From positions 25,559,352-25,623,351 of the forward strand of contig NC_037638.1 in assembly GCF_003254395.2 (NCBI RefSeq): a stretch of DNA of 64,000 bases, given 5' to 3'. This document shows, piece by piece, positions 37,506 to 51,334 of this stretch. Positions within the stretch are counted from its first letter, which is position 1. Every line of letters begins with the position of its first letter. The notes below the pieces were generated by a model. The model made no database searches. It was not told the origin of the DNA and saw only the letters and a list, made by a program, of their open reading frames with translations. The stretch comes from Apis mellifera. Lineage: Eukaryota; Arthropoda; Insecta; Hymenoptera; Apidae. A program made the position numbers and the translations under genes.

Positions 37506-39213
37506 AACACGTGTCGATCTCTTTTTCTTTTCTTTTCTCTTGCAGAGGTAAGGTGAGCAGAGTCGCGCGGGCTGCACGTAGAGATCTTATCGTGGCGATC
37601 GCCTCGATCTTATTTGCATTCGCTGACACGGGCCGGACTCTATTAATTAACACCGCGGCCAGGAAATTGCGATCGATCTATTCCTCGCAAAAGAACAACC
37701 TTTCCATTTTTCTACACATACTCGGATGAACGAGTCGACGTGTATCCGGTATCGACGTCTTTATAATTTCTCGAATTCGATTTTATCGAAATTAAAAAAG
37801 ATTTAACCAAGGGATCTAAGGATCGGAAGAATATTACTGCATCAATGAAATTTACAATTATGTAGAAAGATCATGAAAAATTTCGACGAAAGGATGCGTA
37901 TGTGCCAGCAAATTCGATGTGTTATTCCATAAATAACCTATCCTATGTACTTTATGATTCACTTAAAAAATAAATATTTAAAGATTAAAAACTCTCTTTT
38001 ATATTTAAATCAAATCTTGCGTTAATTTTGGGACCCTTTATTTTGGGACGTTTATTTGCTTCGTCCAAGTGCAAATTTCAACTTCACTACTAACTTCATC
38101 AATAATTTTTGACCGATATTCGTCCTTATTTCTCTACACAATCGATATACTCCAAACATAGAAATCGGGAAAATTGCAATAGTTGAAATTTATCGTAGCT
38201 ATTTCAACCAACAACTTTAACAGCTATACTTTATTCGAAATGTTTAACTAAAGCTTACTTTTGTACCCTCCAACGTTAACAACGTTCAATCTCCATTAAC
38301 GAACAAACGCAAATCTCTGTCTCCTCTCCTCGTTCTCAAACATCTCGACAAGATCGATCACGCGTGGCATCTCGCGTTAAAGCTAATAATTCATCGAAAC
38401 GCGGTGACAGGGTCCGTGCGCGGCGTCATCAAGAAACCGGGCGTCCGTCATCAATCGTCCCCAACATTTTCATCGAATCGAAAAATTGATGAATTGGTTT
38501 AACGCGCTGAGTATTCGTAATTAATAATTGGCAAGATCCCTCCGAATATGGGGAAGGAAAAGGAAGATTTCTTTTTCGTCAGCCAAGAAAAGGCCGAGAA
38601 TGAAAGAAGGGAGTGCGTTTGCCAGGCTGAGCGTGGTTGAAAAGAGAAGCCGTCCCTTTTCGGCCTTAGGCGCTATCTATAGATAGGTCTCTCCCGATTG
38701 ATGCGAAAACTGATTACTAAGCTTTGTGTCGGTTTTTCTTTATTGACAAACGAAAATGTGGACGAACGAAAGTGGTTGATTACATGGATGGAGACAAGAA
38801 ATAATCTTAACGAATGACTAATCCCTTGATTATCGAACTATTGAATCATCGTTCTTTTATCTCTGCTCCCAGTCACTTTTTTTCCTGTTGTGCAAATTAG
38901 ATTCCTCAAGAGGAGTCTTGAAAATCCTCGATATCTCTGGTGAAAGCGAACTTGTTCTCTTCTTCGAGTCCAATGCTCGGCTCGGTTCGATCAGACTTTA
39001 AAAATCTCTCTGTTACGGACGATCTGTACGAGAGGAGCGAGAGTGTAAATTGAAGAGCTAATGCGGCACGAGATGAAATGTACGACGATGCAATTACGAG
39101 TGCAATTATTTGTTGATTGAAGCGCAAGTAAGTACGAAACGCGCTGCGTGGGAAGACACTTGGACTTTCGAAAGAATGCGACACTTGAACGAATAAATGG
39201 ATGGAGATTTAAT

Positions 39214-39443
39214 TGTATTAATATCGTGTCAGACCATCTCGTCTAAAGTCCAAAAATTTTCCTTCTTTCTCGTCGAACGAAGAATTATATTAATATCGTG
39301 TCAGATATTTAACCATCTCGTCTAAAATCCAAAAATTTTCCTTCTCTCTCGTCGAACGAAGAATTATATTAATATCGTGTCAGATATTTAACCATCTCGT
39401 AATTAAAAATCCAAAAATTTTCCTTCTCTCTCGTCGAACGAAG
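39214..39443. repeat. 72-79 bp tandem repeat, 3 copies
   Basis: The anchor tattaatatcgtgtcaga starts at 39216, 39288 and 39367. Each unit continues with accatctcgtctaaaatcc, aaaaattttccttctctc and tcgtcgaacgaagaa. Small indels (the atatttaacc insertion) separate the first copy from the others. Confidence 0.92.
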
Positions 39444-42400
39444 AAATTCTCTTTCTCCCGATCCCAATGCAAATCGCGAAATAACTTGAGAAGAAAACAC
39501 CTGTCAGCAAGAATGTCACGTCCGGCTGCGAAGATTTCTTCCTCCTTTCTTCCTTTTTTTCTCCTCTTCTCCTCGCGTGGCGCGCATTATTTACGAGGCA
39601 AGAGAAAGAGAGGATCGTCAACGGGAAGAGCTAATAACGGTGCTTGGAACGAAGAACAGAACCTCAAAGATTTCAGCCGTGTGCCGTAAAATTAGGAGCG
39701 GTGATCCGTTTCCTGTTCCCTCCTTGGAGTGGCGCCTCGAGGAAGAGAAGAAACGACGAGAGAAAGAGAGAAAGAGAGAGAGAAAGAAGGCAGAGGCGGA
39801 GGAAAAAAAAAGAGGAGAATAGGCGCCCTCGATCTCGAAAAGGTGCAATTTCGGGCGAGTGGGCGGTCGCGAGGCCGGGGAGAAAGAATAGAGACGAGAA
39901 AGAGAGTTGAACGACCGAGCGATCGAATGGACATTTTTACATTTTGCACCACGATGCCTTCGGCTCACGCGAGAAGGTGTCGCATTCCAGCTTCCCCCTT
40001 GCTTACGACTCCTTTTTTAAACTCGATCTTTGTTTCCAATTTTCTTCGCTGCTCCTCCATTCTCCATCATACGGAATCGTTTAACATTTAAATTATATTT
40101 AAATTGTCAAACTATATACGTATATATAGTGAATTTGTATTATTTAAGTAATGTTTAGATACTACAATACTGCTTCGTTATAATTTTTTTAATTTTAATT
40201 TATGGCAAAGAAGAAGTACATTTGAGAAAATTAAAAATCTCGAAGGATTGATCGAAGTATTCAAATGTATGTGTCACGTTTTTTAGCCGTCGAGTTGTAT
40301 ATCCCGAGAGGATCCGTCAATCCGTGTCGTTTGAATCGGCGCTAAATCAACGAGAGAAACGAACGATAAACGGTTCGTTAGCAGCGTCGCTTTTACGTCA
40401 CGTTTGCGATTCGGGTAAGTGGAACTCGCGTTACCCCGTCATTGAACCACGTGTCGATACCCCAGCGTGTGTCGATCGTGAATGATGAACGTTAAAGCGG
40501 ATTTATACGCGACATTACACGCGTGTACACGTACATCGTTTCGAATAGAATAAACATCGGTGACACGATGATGTTGTAACGCCTGGCTTGGTTAACCCTT
40601 ATAAAGAGAAGAGGCTTGGCTTCGTACGTGTGATTAGGCCGAGATGTCAGCGCGCGATTTTGAGGCAAGAGGTAAGGTTTCTCTCTCTCTCTCTGCGAGA
40701 AATTCCTTCTCTAAGATTTCTTTTTCTTTATTTTGTGTTCGTATTCTTTTAACAAATATTAACCGTATGATAATTCGTGTAATCCTCGAATGGATTCGTT
40801 CGGGGAAAGGAGACTGTTCGAGTTCTGGGATAAGCTATACTTTTACGTGTACGGTTAATTGTATTACAGTAATTACAGTTGATAAGTACAGTTTGCATCA
40901 TCGATGCATTTAATCGTATTATAGCTCTCGCACGTAGCAATTTGGCGGAGTTTCACTTTGGTAGATCGTCGAAGAAAATTTTGTACGAATTACTCGGGAT
41001 AAATTACTCGGGTGTTTTTCTTCTCCCTTTGCAATGCAAAATGAATTTTCTTAAATATTTATGTCAGACAGACACACATTTTACGAGTCGAGTTTGAAAC
41101 GAGGAGTAAAAATAACAGGGATTCGCCTAAATTCATTCGAGCGAACGAACGTTGCGCGTTTTTCTTCTTCTTCTTTTTTTACAACTTTATTTGCATTTTA
41201 TTATGCAAATTTATCTTCATTCTTTTCGAGCCGCAACGGATAGGGTATGGAAAAACAATGTAATAGCGAAAACCAGTTGGTACAGGAATTCGCAATAAGA
41301 ATAAATAATGTTTAGAAATAAAAATGGCAAATAAAAAATACTTCGGGTAATATATACCCTTCCTATACGTGTTTCTTATTTTCCCGTTTGAAACCTATAC
41401 GTTGAGGTATCGGAAAAATTTATGCGACGTAAAGTTCCTTTTTTCTTTTTTTTTTTTTACAGAACCTTTGTTCAGTCGTTGAGAGGTTGCTAAATAAATT
41501 ATTTATCTTTAAGCGACAGTAACACTCGTTATTGTCCCCTCTTTCCATGTTTTCTCTCTCTTAATAAATTAATAAATCATTCGCTACAAGTAGTATTTCT
41601 GCTGCGTCGATTGCAAATAAACGGGACCCAGGCACGCAAACCGTGCCACCATCAAACTAGAAAACAGGTATCTGCTTTGCACTCACTAGTTTTTCATGCC
41701 TAAAAGAATATAACAATTCGCACGCACTCGCTCATCTTTCATATTAATCATCCTTTTTTTAATATATTCGAGCAACAAAATTTTCATAATCTCAAACAGA
41801 GAATACTCGACACAGCTCGTGAAAGATCGATACTCGTACGAGCCAGCTACCGAATCTCTTCTTCCCTCCGTTTTCCTTGAACAAAAGAACGGAGAGAAAG
41901 AGAAAATCCTGTCTCTCCCTCGAGGCACTTATCCTCGAGGGAGGATTTACGCCATGTTTCAAATTCTAAACAATTTTGTGACTCGATAAGAGACAGAGAG
42001 AAAAGACGAGGTTGGTTGGCAGATGTTATCGCGGACAAAACGGCGTCCATCTTTTGTCGGAAGGTGGAAATTGTGCCAGGGACGCATGGCGGCATTCCGG
42101 CGAAGACCGATAACGATCGGCAACGCGCGGCCAACAGGGCTGGCTGGGATAATCTTGGACGAGTATCGCGCCAACGATATCCCCCTGGAAAAGGAAATAG
42201 GAGCGCGAGACCGCACGCATCTCTCGCCGTAAAAAATTCAGACAAGGATTACAATTCGGCTACTCGTCACTTCGTATCAGATTTGTCGTTGCATCATCTC
42301 GAGCGAATAAAGCGACGGGGGATGAATTTTTTAAATAAAATTAGCGAAAAGATTCTATCGAGACGAGAAAATTAAGAGAGGAGGGAGGAAATTTTATCGT

Positions 42401-43770
42401 AGCAAATTGTACGAGACTTTCTGGTATTCGCCTCTCTTTCTCTCGTCTTCGTTTCTATCGTTCTTTGGACCGTGAACGTTGGCCGTAATGGGATCGCGCA
42501 TGACCATCAACATCTGGCAAGACTTCCTGTCGCAGCCTATTTACGAAGCGCGCCTCTACGAGAGTTTTACGCGCAAGGATCCCTCCTCCCTCTTCATTGC
42601 TCGCCCACCTTCTTCCACCACTTCCGCTAGATTCGAATAAAGCGGTACGCGTGATTTCATCTCGAACGAACGCTCCCTTCTATCTTCTATTCACGAGCCG
42701 AAAGAGGAAGAAGAAAGAAATATTCTTCTTTCTCCGCGTTGAATTAGACTTTGACTGGATTCTCGCGACGTACAAAAATATCGTTTGTAGAGAGTGCAAG
42801 TTGACGAATTTATTAATTTTGCGCGGAAACAGAAACTTGGAGAAAACAAATTTATACTTTTCAGATTTCTTGTAAATTATTATTGTAAATTATTATTGTT
42901 TTTTGATTACTTCAAATGGACCCTTTTGAATGTTTGCAATTCAATATTTCTAACAATTTTCTGGTAATTTTTCAGCAGATTGCAGTGTCTGAATCGTATC
43001 AAAAAACGAAGGTGTGGAGAAAATGGGATGTTGAACGCCCTGGGACGACGACGCTAAGCTCGACCCTGCTCGACACGAGGCGTGCACGTTGGTGGCATAT
43101 CTCGTGTTAATTGCACAGTACTCTCGTGGTACACTCGTTGATGACACTCGCAGGTAGTTGTCAGAAACGTGTTTCACTTCCGGCTTCTAATCTCGTGCCA
43201 CCGAGCTTCAACCGAGCTATTCGTCTTGCATAAAGAAAATTCGAGCGGAAAAATCAACGAGATTCCTTCCAGAAATGAACGAAGAGAAACGTAATCTCGA
43301 GACGAGTTAATTAATAAACCACGTTAAAAAACTTTAAGATCCTTGTACAGTACATAATAAATAAATGAATATACTCAACGAACTCGTCGATTTACTTCTT
43401 TTTCCTTTTTCAACACGATTCTTTTATCGGTAATTATTCGTCGTAAATGACGACTTCTTTTACAGATTCTTCATCCTCGTTTTCGACAACTTTAATTGAT
43501 TATTAACGACAGATTCCTTCATTTTATTCAATTACAATGCCATTCTTTACAGATACTTCTCTCGCGTCTCCTTTCACTTGGACCGGAAATGGAAGCACTT
43601 TACCGCGATCAAAACTGATCCAAGCAACTGAACCAAGTAAGTAACACGTTCGGCCGAAGCAATAATCCACCAATTCCCAGCCATATTTCTTCATCCCCCT
43701 CCAAATGGAACGTTAACGCTTGGTCCAGCCACGTGATTTCACTTCGAGATCAACGCGATATTTTTAACTT

Positions 43771-44480
43771 CCTGCCAATCTAGCACGATCTCTCGCCCGT
43801 GTATAATATAGCCTAACGCATATTTGAACCAGTAAGTGTGAAACTTGCCCGCCACTTGCGAACGAAAAACGTTTAAAAGTTTCACGAATTAAAAATCCTC
43901 CTCTCCGTCACTAGTCCCCGTAAAATTAAAAATAACGGAAAGGAAGAAACTTTCACAAATAATATCTCTCTCTCGTGGCGAGTGGCTCGTGTTAAGAGCC
44001 GAAAAAGAGAGAAAGAGAGAGAGAGAGACGTACGAGACGCATTTCTGCGGAGCACTTAAAATCTTACTTCCAGCTACCGGTTTCATCGCCATCGTATCAA
44101 ACAAATTCATTTATTCCCAAAGCTAGTTTCCTGCCAATCTACGGTAACGCACGATCTTTACAATAATATAATAATTCTACGCGCGTTTAAAAACTTGAAA
44201 CTCGCTTCGGCTCGGAAAAACATTAAAATTTCTGAGATTAAAAATCCTCGTCTCCATTTACTCGAATCATAAAATTAAAAATAACGGAATTGGGAAGAAA
44301 CTTTCACAAATGATATTTCTCAACGCGTCGAGACTTCGAAAAAGAAAGAAAGAAAAGGGAATCTTTTTTATCACAGATTCGTCATTGTCAAACTTCCTCC
44401 TGTCAATCCACGATACGATCTCTCGATCATGCAACATTCCTTGTTCAACATTAACTCAGAGAAATGCCAAATATTCCAGT
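43771..44480. repeat. Diverged tandem repeat, 3 copies spaced 359 and 269 bp
   Basis: The phrase cctgccaatc (cctgtcaatc in the third copy) followed by an acgatctct-type block occurs at 43771, 44130 and 44399. The block attaaaaatcctcctctccg, then taaaattaaaaataacgga and gaagaaactttcacaaat, occurs in the first two copies at about 43889-43960 and 44237-44310. The identity is patchy, which suggests an old duplication. Confidence 0.7.
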
Positions 44481-44869
44481 AAAAACTTTCACGAATACTC
44501 GGTCACGTGCAAGAAGGAAAAGAAAGAGAAGGGGCGGTCAAAATCCTATCGTATCTCGTGTTATCCGTTCGGTAGGATTCACCCGGTAAACAGATTCCCC
44601 CAAAAAGCTGTAGATAAAAGGGATGGAGGAGGAGCTCTTCGAGAGGGGCGGGGGTAGATAAGGCAAGGTAAGAGATAAACGTATGCACGGCACTGGCCAT
44701 CTCATAGCGTGGATCGGGTATAAATAGCTTCTACTTACGGGGGCCCGGATTTTGCCGGCTTAATGCGACATTGCGATCGGTGACAGTCGCCGGACGAAGC
44801 TGTCCACTTGAACACCACCGTGAATCACGGCCATTACTATTCCGACTTTAAACCATAAATAATAAAGAG

Positions 44870-44885
44870 GGGAGAGGGGGGGGGG
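44870..44885. repeat. G-run next to CCACCACC repeat
   Basis: Guanine runs (gggg, then 10 G) are followed within about 20 bases by a caccaccaccacc stretch. On the sense strand of the laminin gene this is a C-run. A G-quadruplex on the non-transcribed side is possible but not shown. Confidence 0.6.
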
Positions 44886-47800
44886 CCTCGTGATTTCCAC
44901 CACCACCACCGAGATGTCTCGATCACGGCCACCACCCTACCGAGAAACTAACCGTTTCTAATTTTCCACGAACTCGCTGGTCTAACCGCTGGTCTCACCT
45001 CCGCTTCTTTTTTTTGGGGAGGGGAGGAGCGCTATTGCGGGACTCGCGGAAATTGCTTGCTTTTTCAATCCGTTTCTATCCGTGGGAGGAAATTGGTTTC
45101 GGCGAGGAAAGATCACGGGACTAAAGGGGGATAAATTTGGAATTTAGATGGAGATTGAACGTTTCTTGGGGGATAATTTTAGAGCGGAGCAAACGCGTTT
45201 CTGGAGGAAATGATTAAAGCAGAATGCCGGTTATTCCACGATTTTGAAACGTTTATAAGCGTTTAACGAATATTTTATATTATTTGAGTTTTTTAAACGT
45301 AAATGATTAGAAATTATTCGTAAGAAACGAATTTCTTTTACCAATAATTGAAAATTAATTTAATTGTCTAATTGTTTCGTCGACTTTTCGAAATTTTATT
45401 CTATCCAAAAGAATTTGTTTTCCAATTATTTCAAATAATTTAAACCGATTGTTTCATAATACGTACATATTTTAATTCTGTAATACATATTCTTTATTTT
45501 ATTAAATATTTGCGTTTGAAAGTTTTTTCTTATTTAATTGTTTCATTTGACTCTTCTTGATTATCCTAAAGAATTTATATTAAATAATTAAATACTTTAT
45601 TGTAAGTGCACAAAGTGCAATTTCAAAACGATATTTCGATATTATTAATTTCTTTTTCTAAATCATGTACAATAAAAAGAAAAATTAAAGAAAGATTAAC
45701 GAAGGATACATATTCCCTTTCTCAACTCTAAATCTCTAAAAAATTTTTTGCAATAATAACGTGAAATCAAGAAAAATTACAATCCAACGTATCATCCTAC
45801 GCTTATGAAATATCAATATCGCGAGACAAACATTACCACAAAAATGTACAAAATGTTGGCAAACGCGGGAAGGCGACGAGATACGATGGGCGATTTCTTT
45901 CTCGGTGGGAGGGGAGGAAATGTCGGCGTGAAAATTAATCTCAATTTGAAAACGGCACGCTCGAGAGCGGCGATCAGAGCATAAATCTGACGTTTATAAA
46001 CGACACTTTAATGATATCTCGGCCGCGATCAGGGTGGCAAGGTGTGGAATGGATGTCGTCCGGCAAATAAATCTTCGTGACGTAGAACAATGAACCGCTA
46101 TCCGATCGACTTAAAATAGTAATTACACCAACGCAACGTTATTATCTTGAACGAGCCAGCGAGATGTCCAACGTATCGATTAACAGCCTCTGGATACGAG
46201 CGATCTATCGATCCGATCCGCGTAGGATATACCGATTTAACGGGTAGGAAGGTATCCGATCTCGAGATGGAAAAGCGGAGGCAGCGAGTAAAAGGCGCCG
46301 GATCGAGCAAGGAATCGAATCTTTCCTCTTCGCAGTTCTTCTTCCGCGTGATGGCAACGAAAAATCGCGCGAAACAGAGATAATTTAAACGAGATGAACG
46401 GAAAGAATCTTTCGTTCGATTGAGTCGTTCTTCGACGCGTCGTTACTCAGTCGGGATTATTCTGGCGGAGCTTCGATTTTATAATAGAATTAGAGAGTTG
46501 TGAGGCTCGAGAGTGTGACGAATCAGGGAAATCTCGAAGGGTCGAAATTTGGTATTTCGTAAAAACGAAGGAATAGAAAGTTTTTAAGTGGCGAGAGTGT
46601 GGCGAATTCGAGGAAATCTTGGAATTGTTGGAATAAGCGTGTGTAATAGGATAATTGGATACTTTTTATGTATTGTTTTATGCCAGGCATTATGCAAACA
46701 TGTTTAATCCTTTAATTGAAATTTCTGTCAATTTTTTTTTGCATGTAATAATTAACTCGTTTATCAAGATTCGATGAAAAGGAGTGAGGATCCGAGAGTA
46801 GAAGAGTAAAATTCCAAGAAATTTTATCGCGTTTACACATAAATCGATCGAGACGAAAATCCATTAATCGAGTTGTTGAATCGAGAAAAATGAAGACGTC
46901 GCTACCGTAAAGAGGGATTACAGTGCCACGAGCCATAGGGTGGTGAATCTCATAAATCATGCGGGCATCAGACGTAACGAAATACCCGCGAACATCGAGT
47001 CAAATTCACTTCGATGGAAACGAACGTGTCAAAAGATTAAAAAAAAAAAAGAATAATAATAATAATAATTTTTAAAGTTATTCGTTCGATCGATTCTACG
47101 TACCATTTAATATTACCCGATATTTCTGCTTCGATAAGTTCTCGAATGTACGAATCACATGAACTTTCAATCGCTTAATTTAATTTTTCTCGATTACGAG
47201 AACCGGTTATTAATTAATTTATGAATAAGATTTATTTAATTAAAACGACATTATGGTAACATTTGTTCAAAAAACATTTTTCAAATTATTACGATATTTT
47301 ACGATATTTCTATTCGTTCTTTTCTTTTTAAATCGTTACACGCGTTTCAATTTTAAAATGTGAAATTAAAACAAGATTGCACTCCCGCGTTGTTGCGGGA
47401 TTTTCGCGACTCCTCGATGTCTTCCATCAGACTTCTTATCTCCTCGATAAGAAGAAAAGCTAGTAATTTAATTAACTGTAAGATTGAACTGAATAAATTA
47501 AATTCGTGTGTAAATAAAACTAAACAATCGCTATCTTATCATAACTTTTGCATTATGAAGACCGAGTTTCAAAATACCGAGTTAATTCCAATCACATATA
47601 TCAAAATGTAATTGAATTTAAAATTGCACAATATATTTCACCTTTGACATTCGAAAAAAAAAAAAAGAAATATTCGCAAGAGATTATTCTCGAAACAATC
47701 ATTTTCAGTTGTTTTGAAATTAAGAAAATTGAATTAAATGTGATTCGAAACGAATCATCGTTTCCTCGCAACAAGTAAATTGTAATTTTTCTTTCTTCCT

Positions 47801-47974
47801 TTTTTTCTTCAAATTATTATTCACCGCGAGTTATGATACGATGCGTAAATTTACCAATATTCAGCTAAATTTTCTCCAGTTTCATGCCTGGTGCGCAACA
47901 AAAGCTGAAAACAAGAACAAAAGAGAGCGAAATAATCGAGACAATCGCTGTTGGCTTTCTAGATTTCACAATTT

Positions 47975-48218
47975 ACTAACATAATTCACTCTGAAAGTGA
48001 CACCAAACGTTTCTCTACCCCGAATCTTCTCTATTTGAATAAAAAGCAACTCGATTTAATCAACGTATCTCGAAAAAAGATTATTACAATTACTCTAACT
48101 AACATAATTCACTCTGAAAGTGACACCAAACATTTCTCTACTCCCGAATCTTCTCTATTTGAATAAAAACCAACTCGATTTAATCAACGCATCTCGAGAA
48201 AAGATTACAATTACTCGA
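47975..48218. repeat. 123-bp tandem duplication, 2 copies
   Basis: Copy 1 is about 47975-48097 and copy 2 about 48098-48218. Both contain actaacataattcactctga, agtgacaccaaac, tttctctac, cgaatcttctctatttgaat and aactcgatttaatcaacg. They differ by a handful of substitutions and short indels. The duplication lies in intron 1. Confidence 0.95.
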
Positions 48219-51200
48219 AAATGTACATGCTTGAATCGATATATAAAAAAAAAAAGGAGCACAAGGAAAAAAGTTAATTTTATTGCAAGCGTGGGCGTGT
48301 CCTCGCCGTGTTTATAACAAACGTGATTCGATTGTATTGAAAAGCAATCTCGTCGAACATTGTCCGTGAAACTTGTTCTTTTCATCAAGAAGTCGTATGT
48401 CGTGTAGAGGAATAGCACGTTACAACATCGAGTTTCTCTCTTACATTACGCTTCTCAATAATAAACGTTTGATTGAGAAGATTTCTGAAGAAAAAAGAAA
48501 GAGAGAGAGATTCTCGAAATTGTAGATTGAATAAATCAAAGTGAAAACGTATATTTAAAAAAAGAAAACCTTACGATCTTACCACTGGAATTTTTGGAAG
48601 CTTTCTCCAAAAAGGAAGTTTACACTCTGTTTTCAACTCCAACAGGGAGCCCTGTTTACGTGAACCCATCGTATACTCAGGCCACGGTGAATTTACAACT
48701 CGATGCGTTCGATGCATTTCCCTCCTCCTTCTCAAACCATCCTCCTCCAATCCTAAACGTCCGTTCGAAAACAATTTAAACTCGTCACATTTAAGAAAAA
48801 GAAGAAGAAAGAGATGATCAATCACGGCACGATTAACGTCGACGACGTTTCCGAGAAGGGAAGATGTCTGTTTCGAGACATCTTCGAGACGGGAGAAGAA
48901 TTTCTTTTGAGGAATTGTTGCCTAGCGGTGTTCTATGAAATATTTCAATTCGTTCTGCGTGAAGAAAGAAGGATAGGCAGGTATATGACGCGGCCCGTGC
49001 AGTAGCAAGCGCGTGCAAATAATGATGGAAAGAACAGTTGCGTGGCAAAAACCGGTGGCAAACTTGGTTTCCGTATAAACGACTGCTGCGGGGTATGGCA
49101 GTTTTTTTTTTTTGCGCAAATATTAAGCACACAGAGCAGGGAAAAATGTGTAGTTTCGCGGGACGAGAGTGCACGAGGATCGCGACGTTACGACTTCGAC
49201 GTCAACACAAGGATGCCTGTTTGATCTTGCGTTAACGCGTATATCCATTCTCGTATTTTTATTTCCAACAAATAATGTGATCCGCTTGAAAAATTTAAAT
49301 TCTCTCGCGGGAATGAGATGCAGAATATATAATTTCTATCCGTGTGGGGAAGGGACGGAACAGTTACGACAACAGTTATGGTCAGAGCAGAATGGTGTTG
49401 TTGCAATTTGTGCAACGCAATCAACCAATGACTAATAATAATAAGGAACTACTACTACTAAAAATAAAAGACGAAGCGTAAATTAAACATTCCTTCGGCT
49501 CTAAAGGATATCAAATTGTTCCAAGAAATATAAACTCTGATCCGAAGGAATTTGGTTAACGACCGAATAATCGATGACCACTTTGAAGAGAAGAAAGAGA
49601 GAGAGAGAGGCGAAATAAAGAAGAGGATGAAGAAATCGAACACCGAAAGGAAAGGTCGTCCGACAAACTTGTCCAAATCAATTTCATACGTGTCAATTAT
49701 GAATAACCGTTCGAAGAGGAAGAATGACGCAACCTCCTCCTTTACCAGACCGCCTTAACGGGGATTTAAATATGAAACTCGTCTAGAAAAGAAATCTCGA
49801 GTTACCGATACGATCCTAGATAAATCGAGATCGAGAGAACAAAAAAAAAAAAATCCATCCTTTCCCTCCTCTTCGGATAGATATTTCGACAAATAACGCT
49901 TGGATTCGATTCGATCGGGATCGTTGGAGGGTCTAAGGGCAAAGGTTCAAGGCGATCGCCCTGAAATAAAACGGGGAAAGGGCACGAGCCTCTCCCTGAA
50001 CCCTCGACGAGCCACGTACATACGCGCCGTGTTACTTTGCATGGCCAGCCCGACGGCATTTAAACAAGAAGAAAACGGGAGGGCGATACGCAGAATGACG
50101 ACGAGAATGAAATTATTTTCGAGAAAGAAACGGGGATTACCGCGAGGATCCACCGCTTTTATGGGGGAATATTTTAATGGCGGTTAAACGCCACGGCCGT
50201 AATTCCCGCAGTATCTAGTAGAACGGTGAATGAGCGCGACGAGGGACGGATAATCTTCTGAAATATAATCTTCTAAGCCGATCGTTTGACGAACCGGCGT
50301 CTTCTTTATATTTCATGACAGGATTTCATCTTGTTTTCGCGAATGGAGATCGTCTCGCCGGGGGGGATGAATGGGAAATAAACCGAGTTTGAATAAATTT
50401 CGTTTCTTGGAATCGAATCTTTGAAAAAATTTTAATTATCCGAAATTACGTTCGCCGAATCTTCTACTTTATAATCATTTCTATATACTTTCTCTCTCCT
50501 TTCCATCGATTATAATATGTTTACAAGTAAAAAAATATGAAAGAGTTCCCATTCAATCCTTTCATCTTTCTATCAGCTCGTTTACCCGCATCGTAAGAAA
50601 TATATTTATCGAACTGCGCCACTTTTCGAGGAATATAAACGCATTATATCGAGGAATAAATGTAGAGAGTAACAATTAACTAACGCCAATATATATTGAT
50701 TGGCGTTTTATAGAACGGATCGAGATAGAATAGAATCGTTTGAAAAACGATACAAAAAAATCTCCTGTGTCTTGGTCGAAGATCGGGATATCGAGTTATC
50801 TAAACGACGTTTCTCGGAGAGGGATCGTTAATTTAATTAATTTCGACGAAATGATGAAATTTAATCGTTCGTTCGGGCGAATCGATGCAAACCCTCGTCT
50901 GTTCGCGGGACAGCGACGTTTCAGATCGAGGGAAGCTTGTCGTCTATCTACCAAGCGGTCGAAGAGGATCGACGATTTTACCCAAGTTTGAAATTCCCGC
51001 GCTACTCCAAACGGATTTTCTTTCTTTTTAATTTCGATTAATCCTTCGATCGATTTCCCCTGAAACTGGTAAAGATTTCAATTCTAATAAACGCGATCAC
51101 ACTCCGATAATTAGAGTTCAATCGACTAGTAAATAAGAAGAAAATTACGAAGCCACCTTGTGGATATCGTAATGACAACGTTGAACAATACGAGCGTAAT

Positions 51201-51295
51201 AAAACGAAGAGAACCGCGATGATATACGATGCAAATGCCATTAACCTACTTCCAACCGCGTTTAATACGTTTATTTTGCCCGTAATTAAGAGTTT

Positions 51296-51334
51296 CTTTC
51301 CTTTCTTTCCTTTCTTTCTTTCTTTCTTTCTTTT
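51296..51334. repeat. (CTTT)n microsatellite
   Basis: This is an imperfect CTTT/CCTTT run of about 38 bases in intron 1. Confidence 0.9.

Noticed and set aside
51038..51241. Alternative signal-peptide-like start (minus strand, MAFASYIIAVLFVLL...) with a possible phase-1 donor CAAG|GTGGCT
   Set aside because: The phase would fit exon 2, but the donor is poor compared with GTGAGT at 54775, and the leader is followed by more hydrophobic sequence. It is kept only as a weak alternative first exon.
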